64,000 nucleotides of DNA from Isochrysis galbana (lineage: Eukaryota > Haptophyta > Isochrysidales > Isochrysidaceae). This document shows positions 45,007 through 54,120 of this stretch, in pieces. Positions within the stretch are counted from its first letter, which is position 1, and each line of letters starts with the position of its first letter. A program made the position numbers and the translations under genes. A model generated the notes under the pieces. It did not search any database, was not told the origin of the DNA, and worked only from the letters and a program-made list of their open reading frames with translations. Location of the stretch: contig CM030934.1 of the NCBI GenBank assembly GCA_018136815.1, positions 648,479 through 712,478 of the forward strand, written 5' to 3'.

Positions 45007-45377
45007 TCAGGGGCTCGGGTTGTGGGGGTGACGGGATTGGGCGTGGTGTTCCGGTCCCTAGTGGGCTTGGGTCCTCTCTCTCCCTCCCCGCCTGTGCCGC
45101 TAGGTGGCCGGTATATCGTATATCCGTATATGCACTGACGGGTGCACTCGATGTGGCGGTTCGGGGCGTTAAGGGCGGTACACGTTGGTTATATGTGGCA
45201 GCAGATGTTCCCACGTGTAGGGAGGGGAAGAGTAAGAGTAAGTGGTAAGTGGTTTGCACGTGCTATTATAATAGGTTAGTTGCTTGTCGATTGTCGACAA
45301 AGGCCATACATAGCGCGTGCGCTACGAGTTTGACGTCGTCGTCACCTATGACGTGAGTCTACAACAACAACTATACA
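45007..45377. other. Spacer, no gene seen
   Basis: Contains a repeated tatatccgtatat-like AT patch at 45115-45130. Nothing recognisable. Confidence 0.35.
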
Positions 45378-45480
45378 ACTAAGTTTATACTTAGTTCTAG
45401 GGACAGGCCAGAGTTTCGTTTGAGACCTGCCCAAATTTCGTTCGATATTTCGCCAATATTTCGCGTTTCCCCACCCAAAT
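45378..45480 (+). repeat. Dispersed repeat with AACTAAGTTTATACTTAGTT end; inverted partner at 46150-46258
   Basis: 45378-45397 is an inverted repeat (aactaagt-ttat-acttagtt). It is followed by tagggacaggcca and several atttcg words. Read in reverse, 46258 to 46150 gives aactaagtagggacgggcca and the same atttcg-rich block. The two copies therefore face each other across about 700 bp of AT-rich DNA. Confidence 0.7.
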
Positions 45481-46149
45481 TTCGACAATATTTCGTGGTG
45501 AACATGTGGAGTTGCGCTCACGTGTACACGTGTACTCGTGTACTTACGCCGATCGACGATCGACGATACGCTGCATGCTATATATATCTAGTGTTAACTA
45601 TTATAATCAATATGAAGTGTTAGTGTTTATGTTGAGTTTAAGTATTAATTAAGATGTAAGATATCTATTATCTATTAATTATAACTACATACATTACTCT
45701 GATTCAGTAATTTACGCTCTGATAAACAAACTACAAGACTACAAGCCACGAGTCAGACCTCACTTGTCATCATTCAGCACGTGTCACGTTGGTGGTACCA
45801 GAGCATCAATGCTCAATGCGCACACTGGAGCTGATCGGACAACGAATTCATTCGCACGCCTCCAAGCATGCACTTCAATAACAAAAACACGCGCTCACAC
45901 GACGCGGAAGTTAGGAAACAAAGCAAAAGAAATACGGGCACCTCGCGACCAAGCTGGAAGCTGAGAGTGGTTTGCCCTCCACTAGCCACCAACTCCAACT
46001 CATAATGGAGGATACGTGAAAAGCTGCGGTTTTGTCGCGCGTCACGCGTCGGGAATTTCGCGCCAGTCATTCCCGACCCCCCCCCCAAATAGTAGTATAT
46101 TTATTGCCCATCGACCCCCGTCCCCCCCTTGGTATTGTGTCCATGTCCC
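45481..46149. other. AT-rich stretch
   Basis: Markedly AT-rich for this window (for example 45590-45720), with tatatata and attaatta words. No gene was seen. Confidence 0.5.
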
Positions 46150-46639
46150 TTAGACGGCCCCAAATTTCGCGAAATTTCGAACGAAATCGACGCTCGGAAA
46201 ATGAGCCCAAATTTCGAAAAAAATTTCCGAAATCCTGGCCCGTCCCTACTTAGTTCGCCCATGGGGGGGCACGAGGCCCCCTCTCTTTCCACTCCACTCC
46301 TCCCCTGCCATGGCCATGGGGGAGGAACCACCCACTCTCCTGGCACTGGCACGCCTGATGGCTTGCCATGAGCGCACACACAGCGCCCTGCTGACCCATT
46401 CCTCTCCCCACTGGCCCGCCTGAAGCAATCAAGTTTAATTGGCGACCTCTTCGTACCTCCCCTTAGGCACGTCGCACTTCTCTCGCCTTATATAGTAGGT
46501 TTTTTCGGGTCCTGCGTAGCAAGATTGCCCCTCGTTTCCGTCATGGTGCGATTCCCGTTGTAGATGAGATCGCCGACAGATCGCCCTTTGCCCTTTGATC
46601 GTCGTCCGTCGCGCCGTCTAATCGGAGTGTTTGGGTTTG

Positions 46640-47085
46640 GGTTCGATTTGAGTCGAGTTATGTGTATGTGAGAAAAGTCGTGGGACGAGAGTCGGAGTGT
46701 TTCCTGGGTGTCTGTGTCCGTCAACCTGTCGTCAGTCGTTCATTGTTGTCGCTCTCGCTCTCGCTCTCGTCGTCTCGCTCTCGTCGCCTATCACTCATAC
46801 CTTACAATCCCTCCTCTACTCACCAGACCCTGCCATCACCATCACAGCCTTCCCCTCGCTCGTCCTCGCCTCTCGCCGCTCGCTCGATGTCGCTCTCGCC
46901 GCCGTCCTCGCCGTCGCCCAAGCCCCAAGCCCAAGCCCAAGCCCGCCTGCCCGCCTTCCTTTGCCTCTGCTGACGGACGGGCTTCAGCCCGTCAGCGTCT
47001 CCGAAGTCGTCCCCTCCGCAGCCCGCAACGCCTGCCGCCGGTATCGCTCCCTCCTCATCACCCTACACCCACTCGTCTGATTGTC
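46640..47085 (+). repeat. Dispersed repeat family R1, copy 2
   Basis: Matches 37846-38200: gtgagaaaagtcgtgggacg, cctgggtgtctgtgtccgt, ctcgatgtcgctctcgccgc. The hairpin gacgggct-tc-agcccgtc at about 46974-46991 is a perfect 8-bp stem. Confidence 0.85.
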
Positions 47086-47436
47086 CCCCTGTTTCACCGT
47101 TAATTCCCCCGTTTCTACTGGAAATGCCTTCCTTGCATGTGATGCGCTATTTAGAGAGCAGGGTGGCAGGGTGGCCTGCCCCCTGCCCCCTGCCCCCCAG
47201 GGGGGGGGGTCCTGATTAGTATAGTAGTAGTACTCTGCATCAGTGTATCACAGGTGTCCGCGCTGCCCCCTCCCACCTCGCGCCCGCCATCATCCATCAT
47301 CCCCCTCGCTCCAGGTCGACCATCCCTTGGGTCGAGAAAAGGGAGTGTGGGAGGGGGGGTGGAGGAGGGAGAAGGTGAGAGGGGGGGAGGGCGGGGGGCG
47401 GGGGCGGGGGGAGGAGGAGGAGGAGGAAGAAGAAGA
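47086..47436. other. 5' flank of the HPF1-like gene
   Basis: Ends in a purine-rich tract (47345-47436: gggaggg, gaggaggagg, gaagaagaag) directly abutting the ATG. Confidence 0.5.
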
Positions 47437-48945
47437 ATGGCAGAGCGTCCCACCTATGCGCCAGCGCCCGGTAAGCCCATGTGCCGCTTCGGCGTGAGGT
47501 GCGCGCGGAAGAACCCAGCTCACTTCGAGGAAGAGAACCATCCGGACGACCACCCGCTCTTTGCGCCCTCTGACTCCGCGCCTCACGCGCAACCCCATCC
47601 TGCGTGCGTGTATAGCCCCGCTCCTGGCAAGCCAATGTGCCGGTTCGGAATACAGTGCACGCGCAAGAACCCTACTCACTTTGAGGAGGAGAACCATCCT
47701 GATGACCATCCCTTATTCAGCCAGCGGCCCGATGTTGCGGGCACAACCGGGGCAATAGGGCGCAAGCGCAATTTCACGAACATGACTGAAGGCTTGCCTA
47801 AGCGACTTGCAGTACATGCTCGGGACTCAGGGGCTAGCACCTTGGCTTCCGAAATCAACCCTACAGAAAGCGAATCAGCGGCCGTCATGCCCATGACTTC
47901 TCGGGCGCCACCATCAAACATATCTGTACATGAATTGACCACCCCGCTCCCGACAGAATACACACGGGACATGTGGCGACCGATCATGCGGGAGGCATAC
48001 TTGACACCTTTTGATGATGATGTGTTTGTGCTCTACGAGTTATGCGTGTCGTTGCGGCCTCAAGAGCCACTCGCCGCCCTTCTAGCGGGTGGGATCACAC
48101 CGCTCGCGCCGTTTCGACTCCTGACTGGGGAAAAGTCCGCAGCCTCGCCTCTTGCGGACCGTGGGCTTCATGATGCTGCCGAGTTCCAACCGCTCCTTCA
48201 AGTGGGCCCAGTCTCTGCTGGTCATGTCCTCGGGTATTGGCGGGATGACCCGGACGAACCGCCGTCCTTCGTCGTGGAGCGACGACCTCTACCGACTATA
48301 CCTGCCCCCGGAGTGAGCCATTTTGGACCGGGCGTTTCGTACACGGTGGTAGCGGAAAATTTGCTCGCTGCCTGCAGGAAGAGGCTGTCCGAGGAGGCCA
48401 AAGCTGGGACTCTGCACTCTCGTGAGGCGGCGCGGCTAGCTGAATGTGTCGCGGCTGCTGCTGAAGGCGCTGGGCTCAGCCTGGACGCTGAGGGCGAGTC
48501 GAGCAAGGCTGCAAAGACTCGCAAACGTGCTGGGCTCGCCGGCGGTAAGCCAGGCGCAAAATGGGTCGAGACGAGCTCAAAAATTGGCGTGGTCTTTCCG
48601 TACGACCGTGAGAACGAGATCGGATACAGGCGTCTCCACCTCATGGGCAAGGAGCTGCGCAAGCTGCTGGCTCGCATTGTGAGTAGTCCTGACGCTGAGC
48701 GCGCTCAGCATCAATCGGAGCTGGATGAGCTGATTAACTGGTCCAACATCGCAAACGACGAGTCTGACTTTGGCGCCTCGCTGCAACTCGGTAGCGACTT
48801 GCTCAACCACGACTTGTGCTTTGCGTCCGCAGCCGCGCAACAGCTCACGACTGCATACTCACTCCTTGGGCGGCAGCCCTTTGCTGAAATCGCTACACAG
48901 CACGCAGAACGGCGGCGGCAGGCGGCAACATGCAGATCGTCTTGA
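47437..48945 (+). CDS. HPF1: HPF1 homologue fused to two N-terminal PBZ zinc fingers
   Basis: 502 codons from the ATG at 47437; upstream in-frame sequence is a purine repeat, so this ATG is preferred. Residues about 13-41 and 65-95 are two PBZ (C2H2 poly(ADP-ribose)-binding) fingers: CRFGVRCARKNPAHFEEENH and CRFGIQCTRKNPTHFEEENH, each followed by PDDHPLF. From about residue 165 to the end the protein follows histone PARylation factor 1: HVLGYWRDDPDEPPSFVV (human MGYFRDSPDEFPVYV), GVVFPYDRENEIGYRRL, IANDESDFGASLQLGSDL, LLGRQPFAEIATQH. In animals HPF1 completes the PARP1/2 active site and directs ADP-ribosylation to serine; human Glu284 lies in ANDECDYG and is kept here as Glu442 in ANDESDFG. 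Human HPF1 has no PBZ. The fusion suggests a factor that reads and steers the same mark in the nucleus; that is inference. Confidence 0.93.
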   Translation: MAERPTYAPAPGKPMCRFGVRCARKNPAHFEEENHPDDHPLFAPSDSAPHAQPHPACVYSPAPGKPMCRFGIQCTRKNPTHFEEENHPDDHPLFSQRPDVAGTTGAIGRKRNFTNMTEGLPKRLAVHARDSGASTLASEINPTESESAAVMPMTSRAPPSNISVHELTTPLPTEYTRDMWRPIMREAYLTPFDDDVFVLYELCVSLRPQEPLAALLAGGITPLAPFRLLTGEKSAASPLADRGLHDAAEFQPLLQVGPVSAGHVLGYWRDDPDEPPSFVVERRPLPTIPAPGVSHFGPGVSYTVVAENLLAACRKRLSEEAKAGTLHSREAARLAECVAAAAEGAGLSLDAEGESSKAAKTRKRAGLAGGKPGAKWVETSSKIGVVFPYDRENEIGYRRLHLMGKELRKLLARIVSSPDAERAQHQSELDELINWSNIANDESDFGASLQLGSDLLNHDLCFASAAAQQLTTAYSLLGRQPFAEIATQHAERRRQAATCRSS

Positions 48946-49091
48946 ACTCCCATGCCGTAGGGGTGGAAGTGGCGTTTGAGTGCATTCACATTCGACCTCT
49001 GTGCAAGTGCATGAATTGTTGTGCCGGACACGGAATAGGTCTCTCAAAAACTAAAAACGAGGTACTGCATAAGAAACAAAAAGTATCTGAA
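48946..49091. other. 3' flank of the HPF1-like gene
   Basis: Short spacer; nothing recognised. Confidence 0.3.
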
Positions 49092-49400
49092 GATTCGGGG
49101 CTAACCCCTACTTAGTATTTAGCAGGTAGCAGGTAGCAGGGCGCACCGGTACTTTCTACCTTGCCACCACCATTGCCCTTCTTTTTCTTCTTTCTATTCC
49201 CCTCGGTGTTCTCACTCGCCCCCCTTTGGGTCCCCTTTGGGGGGGGGGGGGGGGATTCGGGGCTAACCCCTACTTGGTATTTAGCAGGGCACCGGTACTT
49301 TCTACCTTGCCACCACCATCGCCCTGCTTCTTTTTCTTCTTTCTATTCCCCTCGGTGTTCTCACTCGCCCCCCTTTCGGGTGGGTGGGGGGGGGGGGGCG
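49092..49400. repeat. Two-copy tandem duplication, period 162 bp
   Basis: gattcggggctaacccctac starts at 49092 and 49254. Both units continue through gcaccggtactttctacctt, tcttctttctattcccctcg and a terminal G-run. Differences are few. Confidence 0.9.
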
Positions 49401-50566
49401 TTCGTGTTCGGGAGGGGGGAGGGGGGGGGATTTATCGCCGAAGCAGGTAGCGCAGGGGGATGGGGGGAACCTTGGCCCTTGGCCTTGGCCTTGGGAATCC
49501 TTGGACACCCAAGGCAGGTGCCGGTGGAAAATTGCGGAAAATAGAAAATAGTGGTGGGTGACCGGGCTGCCAGTGTATCTAGGGGGCCAATGAATGGGCC
49601 GTATCTCCAATGTTGCACGTAGGAAGGGGAGAGCGTTGGTGCGCTCGATCGCAACCGACTATAAAGTATAAAGTTAGATCCCACTGTGTCCGAGGATACT
49701 ACTACTACTACTACAATAGTTGTTGTCGCAGTAAAAATTTGCGCAGGTACTCAAGTGCGCGATCCAAATGAGAGCGATGTGACTCGCATCTTGTGCAGCG
49801 ATGTCTCCCGGCCACGTGCCGCGGCGGGGGCGCAGTCGGGCCCGCGTTCGCCGTGGACGGCGTCTTCTCGACGCTTCGGGCGATACTCTCGAACTTGAAA
49901 GAAATCTGCTGCCCCTCATCGGGCGAGACATGTGATTCGATCGAATCCGTCGATCAGTCTATATGCCCCTCCTATAGATCCATCTGACGGCGGCACGCCG
50001 ACCCTTCGAGTCGCAGATATCGTGGCTCGCTGCGGACCTCCCCGATCTCCGTTCTTCTCGACGTCGGAGCTCTACATCTTGGCCGGAGATGAAGCCCGCA
50101 GCGGGCGCTGAGTTGCAGAGGCGCTTCGTCTGCGTACTGATCCGGGGGGGGGGGGGGGCGGGAGGGGGGGCAGGGCAGGAGCTTAGTCGGGGAGGGGGAG
50201 GGGGGGGGGGAGGGGGAGGGAGGGGGAGAAGCGGAGGCTCACGGCGTCGCACTCGCCGATGTTTGCCTCGGCGGCTCTTTTCTTCCCTCTTATACCCCCC
50301 CACGCATACACATATTACCTCCCTTTTTCTCCCCCCCCCCCCTCCTCTCCCCCACCGTGCGAGTCGCCTCCTATCAACGCCCCCCCCTGTCGGAACCCTC
50401 CCTCCCACCCTCCTCCCTCTCCACTCCTAGCTGTTGCCAAAGCCAGCGGATAGCACTCGTTGGACCTCGCACCCACCCGCACTGTTCCACGCGCCCAGAG
50501 CCTCCCCACCCCACACCCCGCTCTTAGCCCCCACTTTCGCCCAGCAAGTCGCTTCTCGACGCCCTG
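49401..50566. other. Intergenic and probable 5' UTR of the phosphatase-fold gene
   Basis: 49495-49560 matches the 4142-4178 block and its continuation (aatagtggt). G-runs lie at 50141-50230. A C/T-rich tract (50281-50430) precedes the ATG by about 140 bp. Confidence 0.5.
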
Positions 50567-51607
50567 ATGAGTATGAGCGAGGACGCCTCCACTCCCCTGC
50601 CATTGAGAAGACAAAGGATACACTTTGTCCGGCACGGGCTGGGCGAGCACAACATTACGTCATCCGGTTATCTCGCCCACGACGCGATGCTCACGCCCGA
50701 AGGAGTCGTGCAGGCGAAGAGACTGCGAGACGTGCTTGCGTTGACTGTTCAGACTGAGTTGGTGGTCAGCTCACCGCTTCGCCGGTGTCTGCAGACTGCG
50801 TATCACGCCCTCGGCCACTTTTCCAATGTTGTCCTACTTCCTGAACTTATAGAGACAGGAAATATGCCATGCAATTGCGCGGACCCGAAAAAGGGGAGCG
50901 AGTTGCTTGCTGGCTACGCATGGGACGCAGCGCTAGAGCAATATGATGCTTTGCCATGTGGGTGGGCTGATGAGCCGCAGAGTTGGGAGAAGACGGCGTG
51001 TGATCGATTCGTTGAGATAATGTCGTGGCTAAGCTGTCGACCTGAAAACGAAATCGTCATTTTCGGCCACCATGACTTCTTCTACTCCAATCTCGGTGTA
51101 TCGTTCCACCCTGGAGAGGTGCGGACTTTCACATATTCAGAGGGCGAGCTTCGCTGTACGTCGGACCTCAACTTCCGTTGGCTAGTCAGTGGCGGCCTCA
51201 TGCCACGCAATGGCCTCACTGCTCAGTGCATGCCGCGCTTATCATCCAGCACATCGCCGCTTTCGAGATTCTCGTCGCGACGTCCCCCATCAATGCCTTC
51301 TCTAGAAGATATGGGCTTGATATCGCAGATGTCTTCCAACCGATCACTCTCATCGCTGCTCAGCATCCATTGCCATGCTTCCTCCTCATCTTTGTCGAGT
51401 ATGGACACCGAACAATTGCCACCCAGGACACCTAGCACGACGGCCCGCAACCCGAAATCAAGATCGGTACATGGGGGCAATGTCTTCCGCAAATTTGCTG
51501 AGGAGAAAATGATTATGAATGAGATGCTGCATCAAATCGCTATTGACAATAACAAACGAGTGCATGGCGGCAATGTATTCGGTGATTGCTCTTGCCGGTG
51601 GAAATAG
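50567..51607 (+). CDS. Histidine phosphatase superfamily (phosphoglycerate-mutase-like) protein with duplicated C-terminal motif
   Basis: 346 codons from the ATG at 50567 (MSMSEDAST). Residues about 16-205 carry the branch-1 histidine phosphatase landmarks. They are VRHGLGEHN with the nucleophilic His23 (R-H-G), SSPLRRCLQTAYHAL (second arginine), a central acidic residue in LIETGNMPC, and FGHHDFFYSN with the second catalytic His near 168. This fold covers phosphoglycerate mutases, fructose-2,6-bisphosphatases and protein phosphatases; the substrate cannot be told here. Residues about 215-290 are Ser-rich and disordered. The C-terminus has two copies of a short motif, SVHGGNVFRKFAEEKM and RVHGGNVFGDCSC, about 30 residues apart. 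A similar VHDG motif is duplicated in the kinase at 54121. There is no signal peptide, so cytosolic or nuclear is likely. Confidence 0.85.
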   Translation: MSMSEDASTPLPLRRQRIHFVRHGLGEHNITSSGYLAHDAMLTPEGVVQAKRLRDVLALTVQTELVVSSPLRRCLQTAYHALGHFSNVVLLPELIETGNMPCNCADPKKGSELLAGYAWDAALEQYDALPCGWADEPQSWEKTACDRFVEIMSWLSCRPENEIVIFGHHDFFYSNLGVSFHPGEVRTFTYSEGELRCTSDLNFRWLVSGGLMPRNGLTAQCMPRLSSSTSPLSRFSSRRPPSMPSLEDMGLISQMSSNRSLSSLLSIHCHASSSSLSSMDTEQLPPRTPSTTARNPKSRSVHGGNVFRKFAEEKMIMNEMLHQIAIDNNKRVHGGNVFGDCSCRWK

Positions 51608-52094
51608 ACAAGCAGTTTCCGCGAGCTAGATGGTTTGCGGCTCGTCGAATGTAGGTCTAAACTGAGTGATCGAGTACGGATGACGGATGGCATGCCAATT
51701 GAATGCATGAAATCGCTAATTTGTGTGATCCCCAAGAGGCGCTTGTAGTTGTCGATCTTGGATGCGACACGCTATGCTCTGGCGATGTCGGGATTCAGTC
51801 GTGCTTATCCTTCCCTGCCCCGAAGTAGTCTTGCTGAGGCGTTTTCAGTGTACACTATAATTGTGCCCTGGCCATACCGGCCATGGAGCTGTACAGTCGA
51901 GCGGTACTAGAGGTGGGGGAAATCGGATTGGACAAAATTCTGGTTGATCGGGAGGGCCAATTTTTTTCATCGTGGGACCGGGGGAAGTTTTCCTCTCGTC
52001 TCTCTCCCCGCGCGAATCCGAGGCAGATGGCGATGGCGACCGACCCGTTCGCTACCAACGGCCGACCTTACACGGCCGCCTCTTCGGCTTTGGT
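51608..52094. other. 3' flank, no gene seen
   Basis: Ordinary composition without a recognisable frame. Confidence 0.35.
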
Positions 52095-52315
52095 GCTCAT
52101 GTACTCTTGAAGGGCGAGCTCGGTGCAGCCGAGCGGCTCGCCGGAAAAGGGCGGCGTGTGGTGCATCACCACGTAGTAGGGCACGCCGGACGAACGAGAC
52201 GGCGTCGCACTGGCCGTAGCTCATCACGTCGTTGCGCAGGATGCCATCGCCGTTCGCTCCGATGCCTCCGCTCTTGGAGACGTGTGCCTCCGTTTCTTTT
52301 CCTGAAGCGTTCACG
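52095..52315 (-). pseudogene. Broken coding remnant of unknown origin
   Basis: On the minus strand two adjoining frames look protein-like: KSGGIGANGDGILRNDVMSY then QCDAVSF (about 52300-52195), and, after a one-frame shift, VPYYVVMHHTPPFSGEPLGC then TELALQEYMSTKAEEAAV with a stop (about 52180-52085). The ordinary composition and the clean hand-over suggest one decayed gene or transposon piece. I cannot name the family. Confidence 0.35.
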
Positions 52316-53562
52316 CCAGAGGGCTGGCATGCTGCCTTGCGTCTAACCTGGTCGGACCAGGAACGCCTCTCTCTGCTTCCGACGACGCCATCTCGCCATC
52401 TCCATCTCGCCTAGGCTTGGGTGCCTTGCCGGACTTGCACCCGCCGCTGCCTCCCCTCGACCGCCCCGCTCGTCGCTCCGTTACTGACGTAATTCCCGAC
52501 CATAAGCGGCGGCACGCCGCTTTCGTTCCCTCGGGTTTCACGCCTGTTCTCAACCCGCCTGTTGTCGTCGCTTATTTATGGGCTCGCTAGTAGCGACGAT
52601 GCGACGGAAGAGCCGACAGCGAACGGCGGTTACCGCGAACGACTAGGTAGAAAGTAAGGAGGGAATCTACGTGCGTAAACCGAAAAGGGCGAGAGGGTAG
52701 GCTTCGCGCGGGGGGAAAAGTCCGCAGCGACGAACACCTACGACGAGAGCGAGAGCAGGCGCGGGGGGAACGACAGACAGCAAGGAGGGGCCAAAGAAAG
52801 AGCAAGGGCCAAGGTGCAAAGGAGCGAAACAGGGGCGAGACAGGCCACAAAGGGGCGCGACGGCAAGGAGCTATGGGCGAATTACGAGTGAAGAGTTCTA
52901 CGAGTTACGAGTAAAACTCCGCGGCGAACAAGAATGATTGAGCACGAAGATGCACGAATGGGCAGAAGCAATTTTGAAGTCGATCGCGGATGCGACAACG
53001 AGGGGAGTCGCCGCAAGGCAGGTTAGTGAGGGATAGGATAGGAGCGAAGACGTGGTAGCATAGCACGATGCAAGGCCGCGAGCGAGGCGAGAATTTCAAA
53101 AGGTTTTTTTTCGAGCGTCTCGCCCGTACCCGTACCGGTCGACCAGATATAGATACCGGATACCCATGTCGCGTCCACATGCGGCATGTAGACCTCCCAG
53201 AGCCAGGCCTTTCCGACTTTCTGACGGCACTTGTAGGCTCAGCTGTGGGTAGCCATACAAACAAAACGCTATAATGGCGGGTTTGTCAGTTTGTCCGCCT
53301 CCTTGACTCCCTGATAAGCAGGCACCAGGAGCCCGTGGCGAGGTGGTCGCAGAGGGAGTCACGTGAGCCTTGGCCTCGAGGAAGGCGAGATCAATCGCCT
53401 CGACGGTGAGAGGCAGGGCGGCGTGTGAGCGGGGCGGGCGGGGGCAATGCGGGGACGACGCCGGGAAGGGCTGTGGGCGGGAGGGGGGAGGGGCAGCACC
53501 AGAGACCAATAAATGATACCCAAGGGGGCCACTGACCACACGGGGCACACTCACAGTATCAC
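52316..53562. other. Intergenic, mostly non-coding
   Basis: Holds the repeat at 52837-53001. The remainder (purine-rich at 52600-52830, mixed after 53010) has no recognisable gene. Confidence 0.4.
52837..53001 (+). repeat. Dispersed repeat, matches 38241-38400
   Basis: Begins gagacaggccacaaaggggc and ends gtcgatcgcggatgcgacaa. Confidence 0.85.
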
Positions 53563-53724
53563 GTGAAGATCCCAGATACAGACGGGGGGGATTGTGTGGG
53601 ACTCACACATAAGCGAACAAGGAGAGTGAAGGGGGGGGCGGGGACGACACGCGACGGAGAGGGGAGAGGGCGACGGGGGGGGGGCGCGCCCCCATCCATC
53701 CACATCTCTCATCATCAGGAGATC

Positions 53725-53770
53725 TGCTCATCTGCTCTCTCTCGCTCCCTCTCTCTCTCTCTCTCTCTCT

Positions 53771-53831
<61 letters not shown>

Positions 53832-53885
53832 CCTCTCTCCCTCTCTCTCTCTCTCTCCCGCCGTCCCTCCTCTTTGCCCTACTCG

Positions 53886-53920
<35 letters not shown>
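53725..53920 (+). repeat. (CT)n/CCCT microsatellite and C-run of about 32 in the 5' region of the kinase gene
   Basis: CT and CCCT words run from 53730 to 53870. An uninterrupted C-run follows at 53887-53919. The tract is on the sense strand 200-400 bp before the ATG. Ser/Leu/Pro frames through it are not part of the protein. Confidence 0.9.
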
Positions 53921-54120
53921 CTTCTCCTTCTCTCTCTCGCTCTCCCTCTCCCTCTCTAGCGTTTCTCCGCCCTCTCGTCCCTCCTTCCCCTGCTCTCTCC
54001 CGCCGCGCGCCGCAGGGAGAAGCAGCGGAGGGGGAGGGGCGGCGCCCTCCCGCGCACCCTCCTCTCCTTCTCGCCTCGTGGCGCTCGCTCCTTCTGATCA
54101 ATCGGCGGTTGTTTGGCGGG

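Noticed and set aside
46974..46991. Helitron 3' end hairpin
   Set aside because: A perfect hairpin is present, but no CTRR follows within the usual about 10-12 nt and no TC start or RepHel gene was seen.
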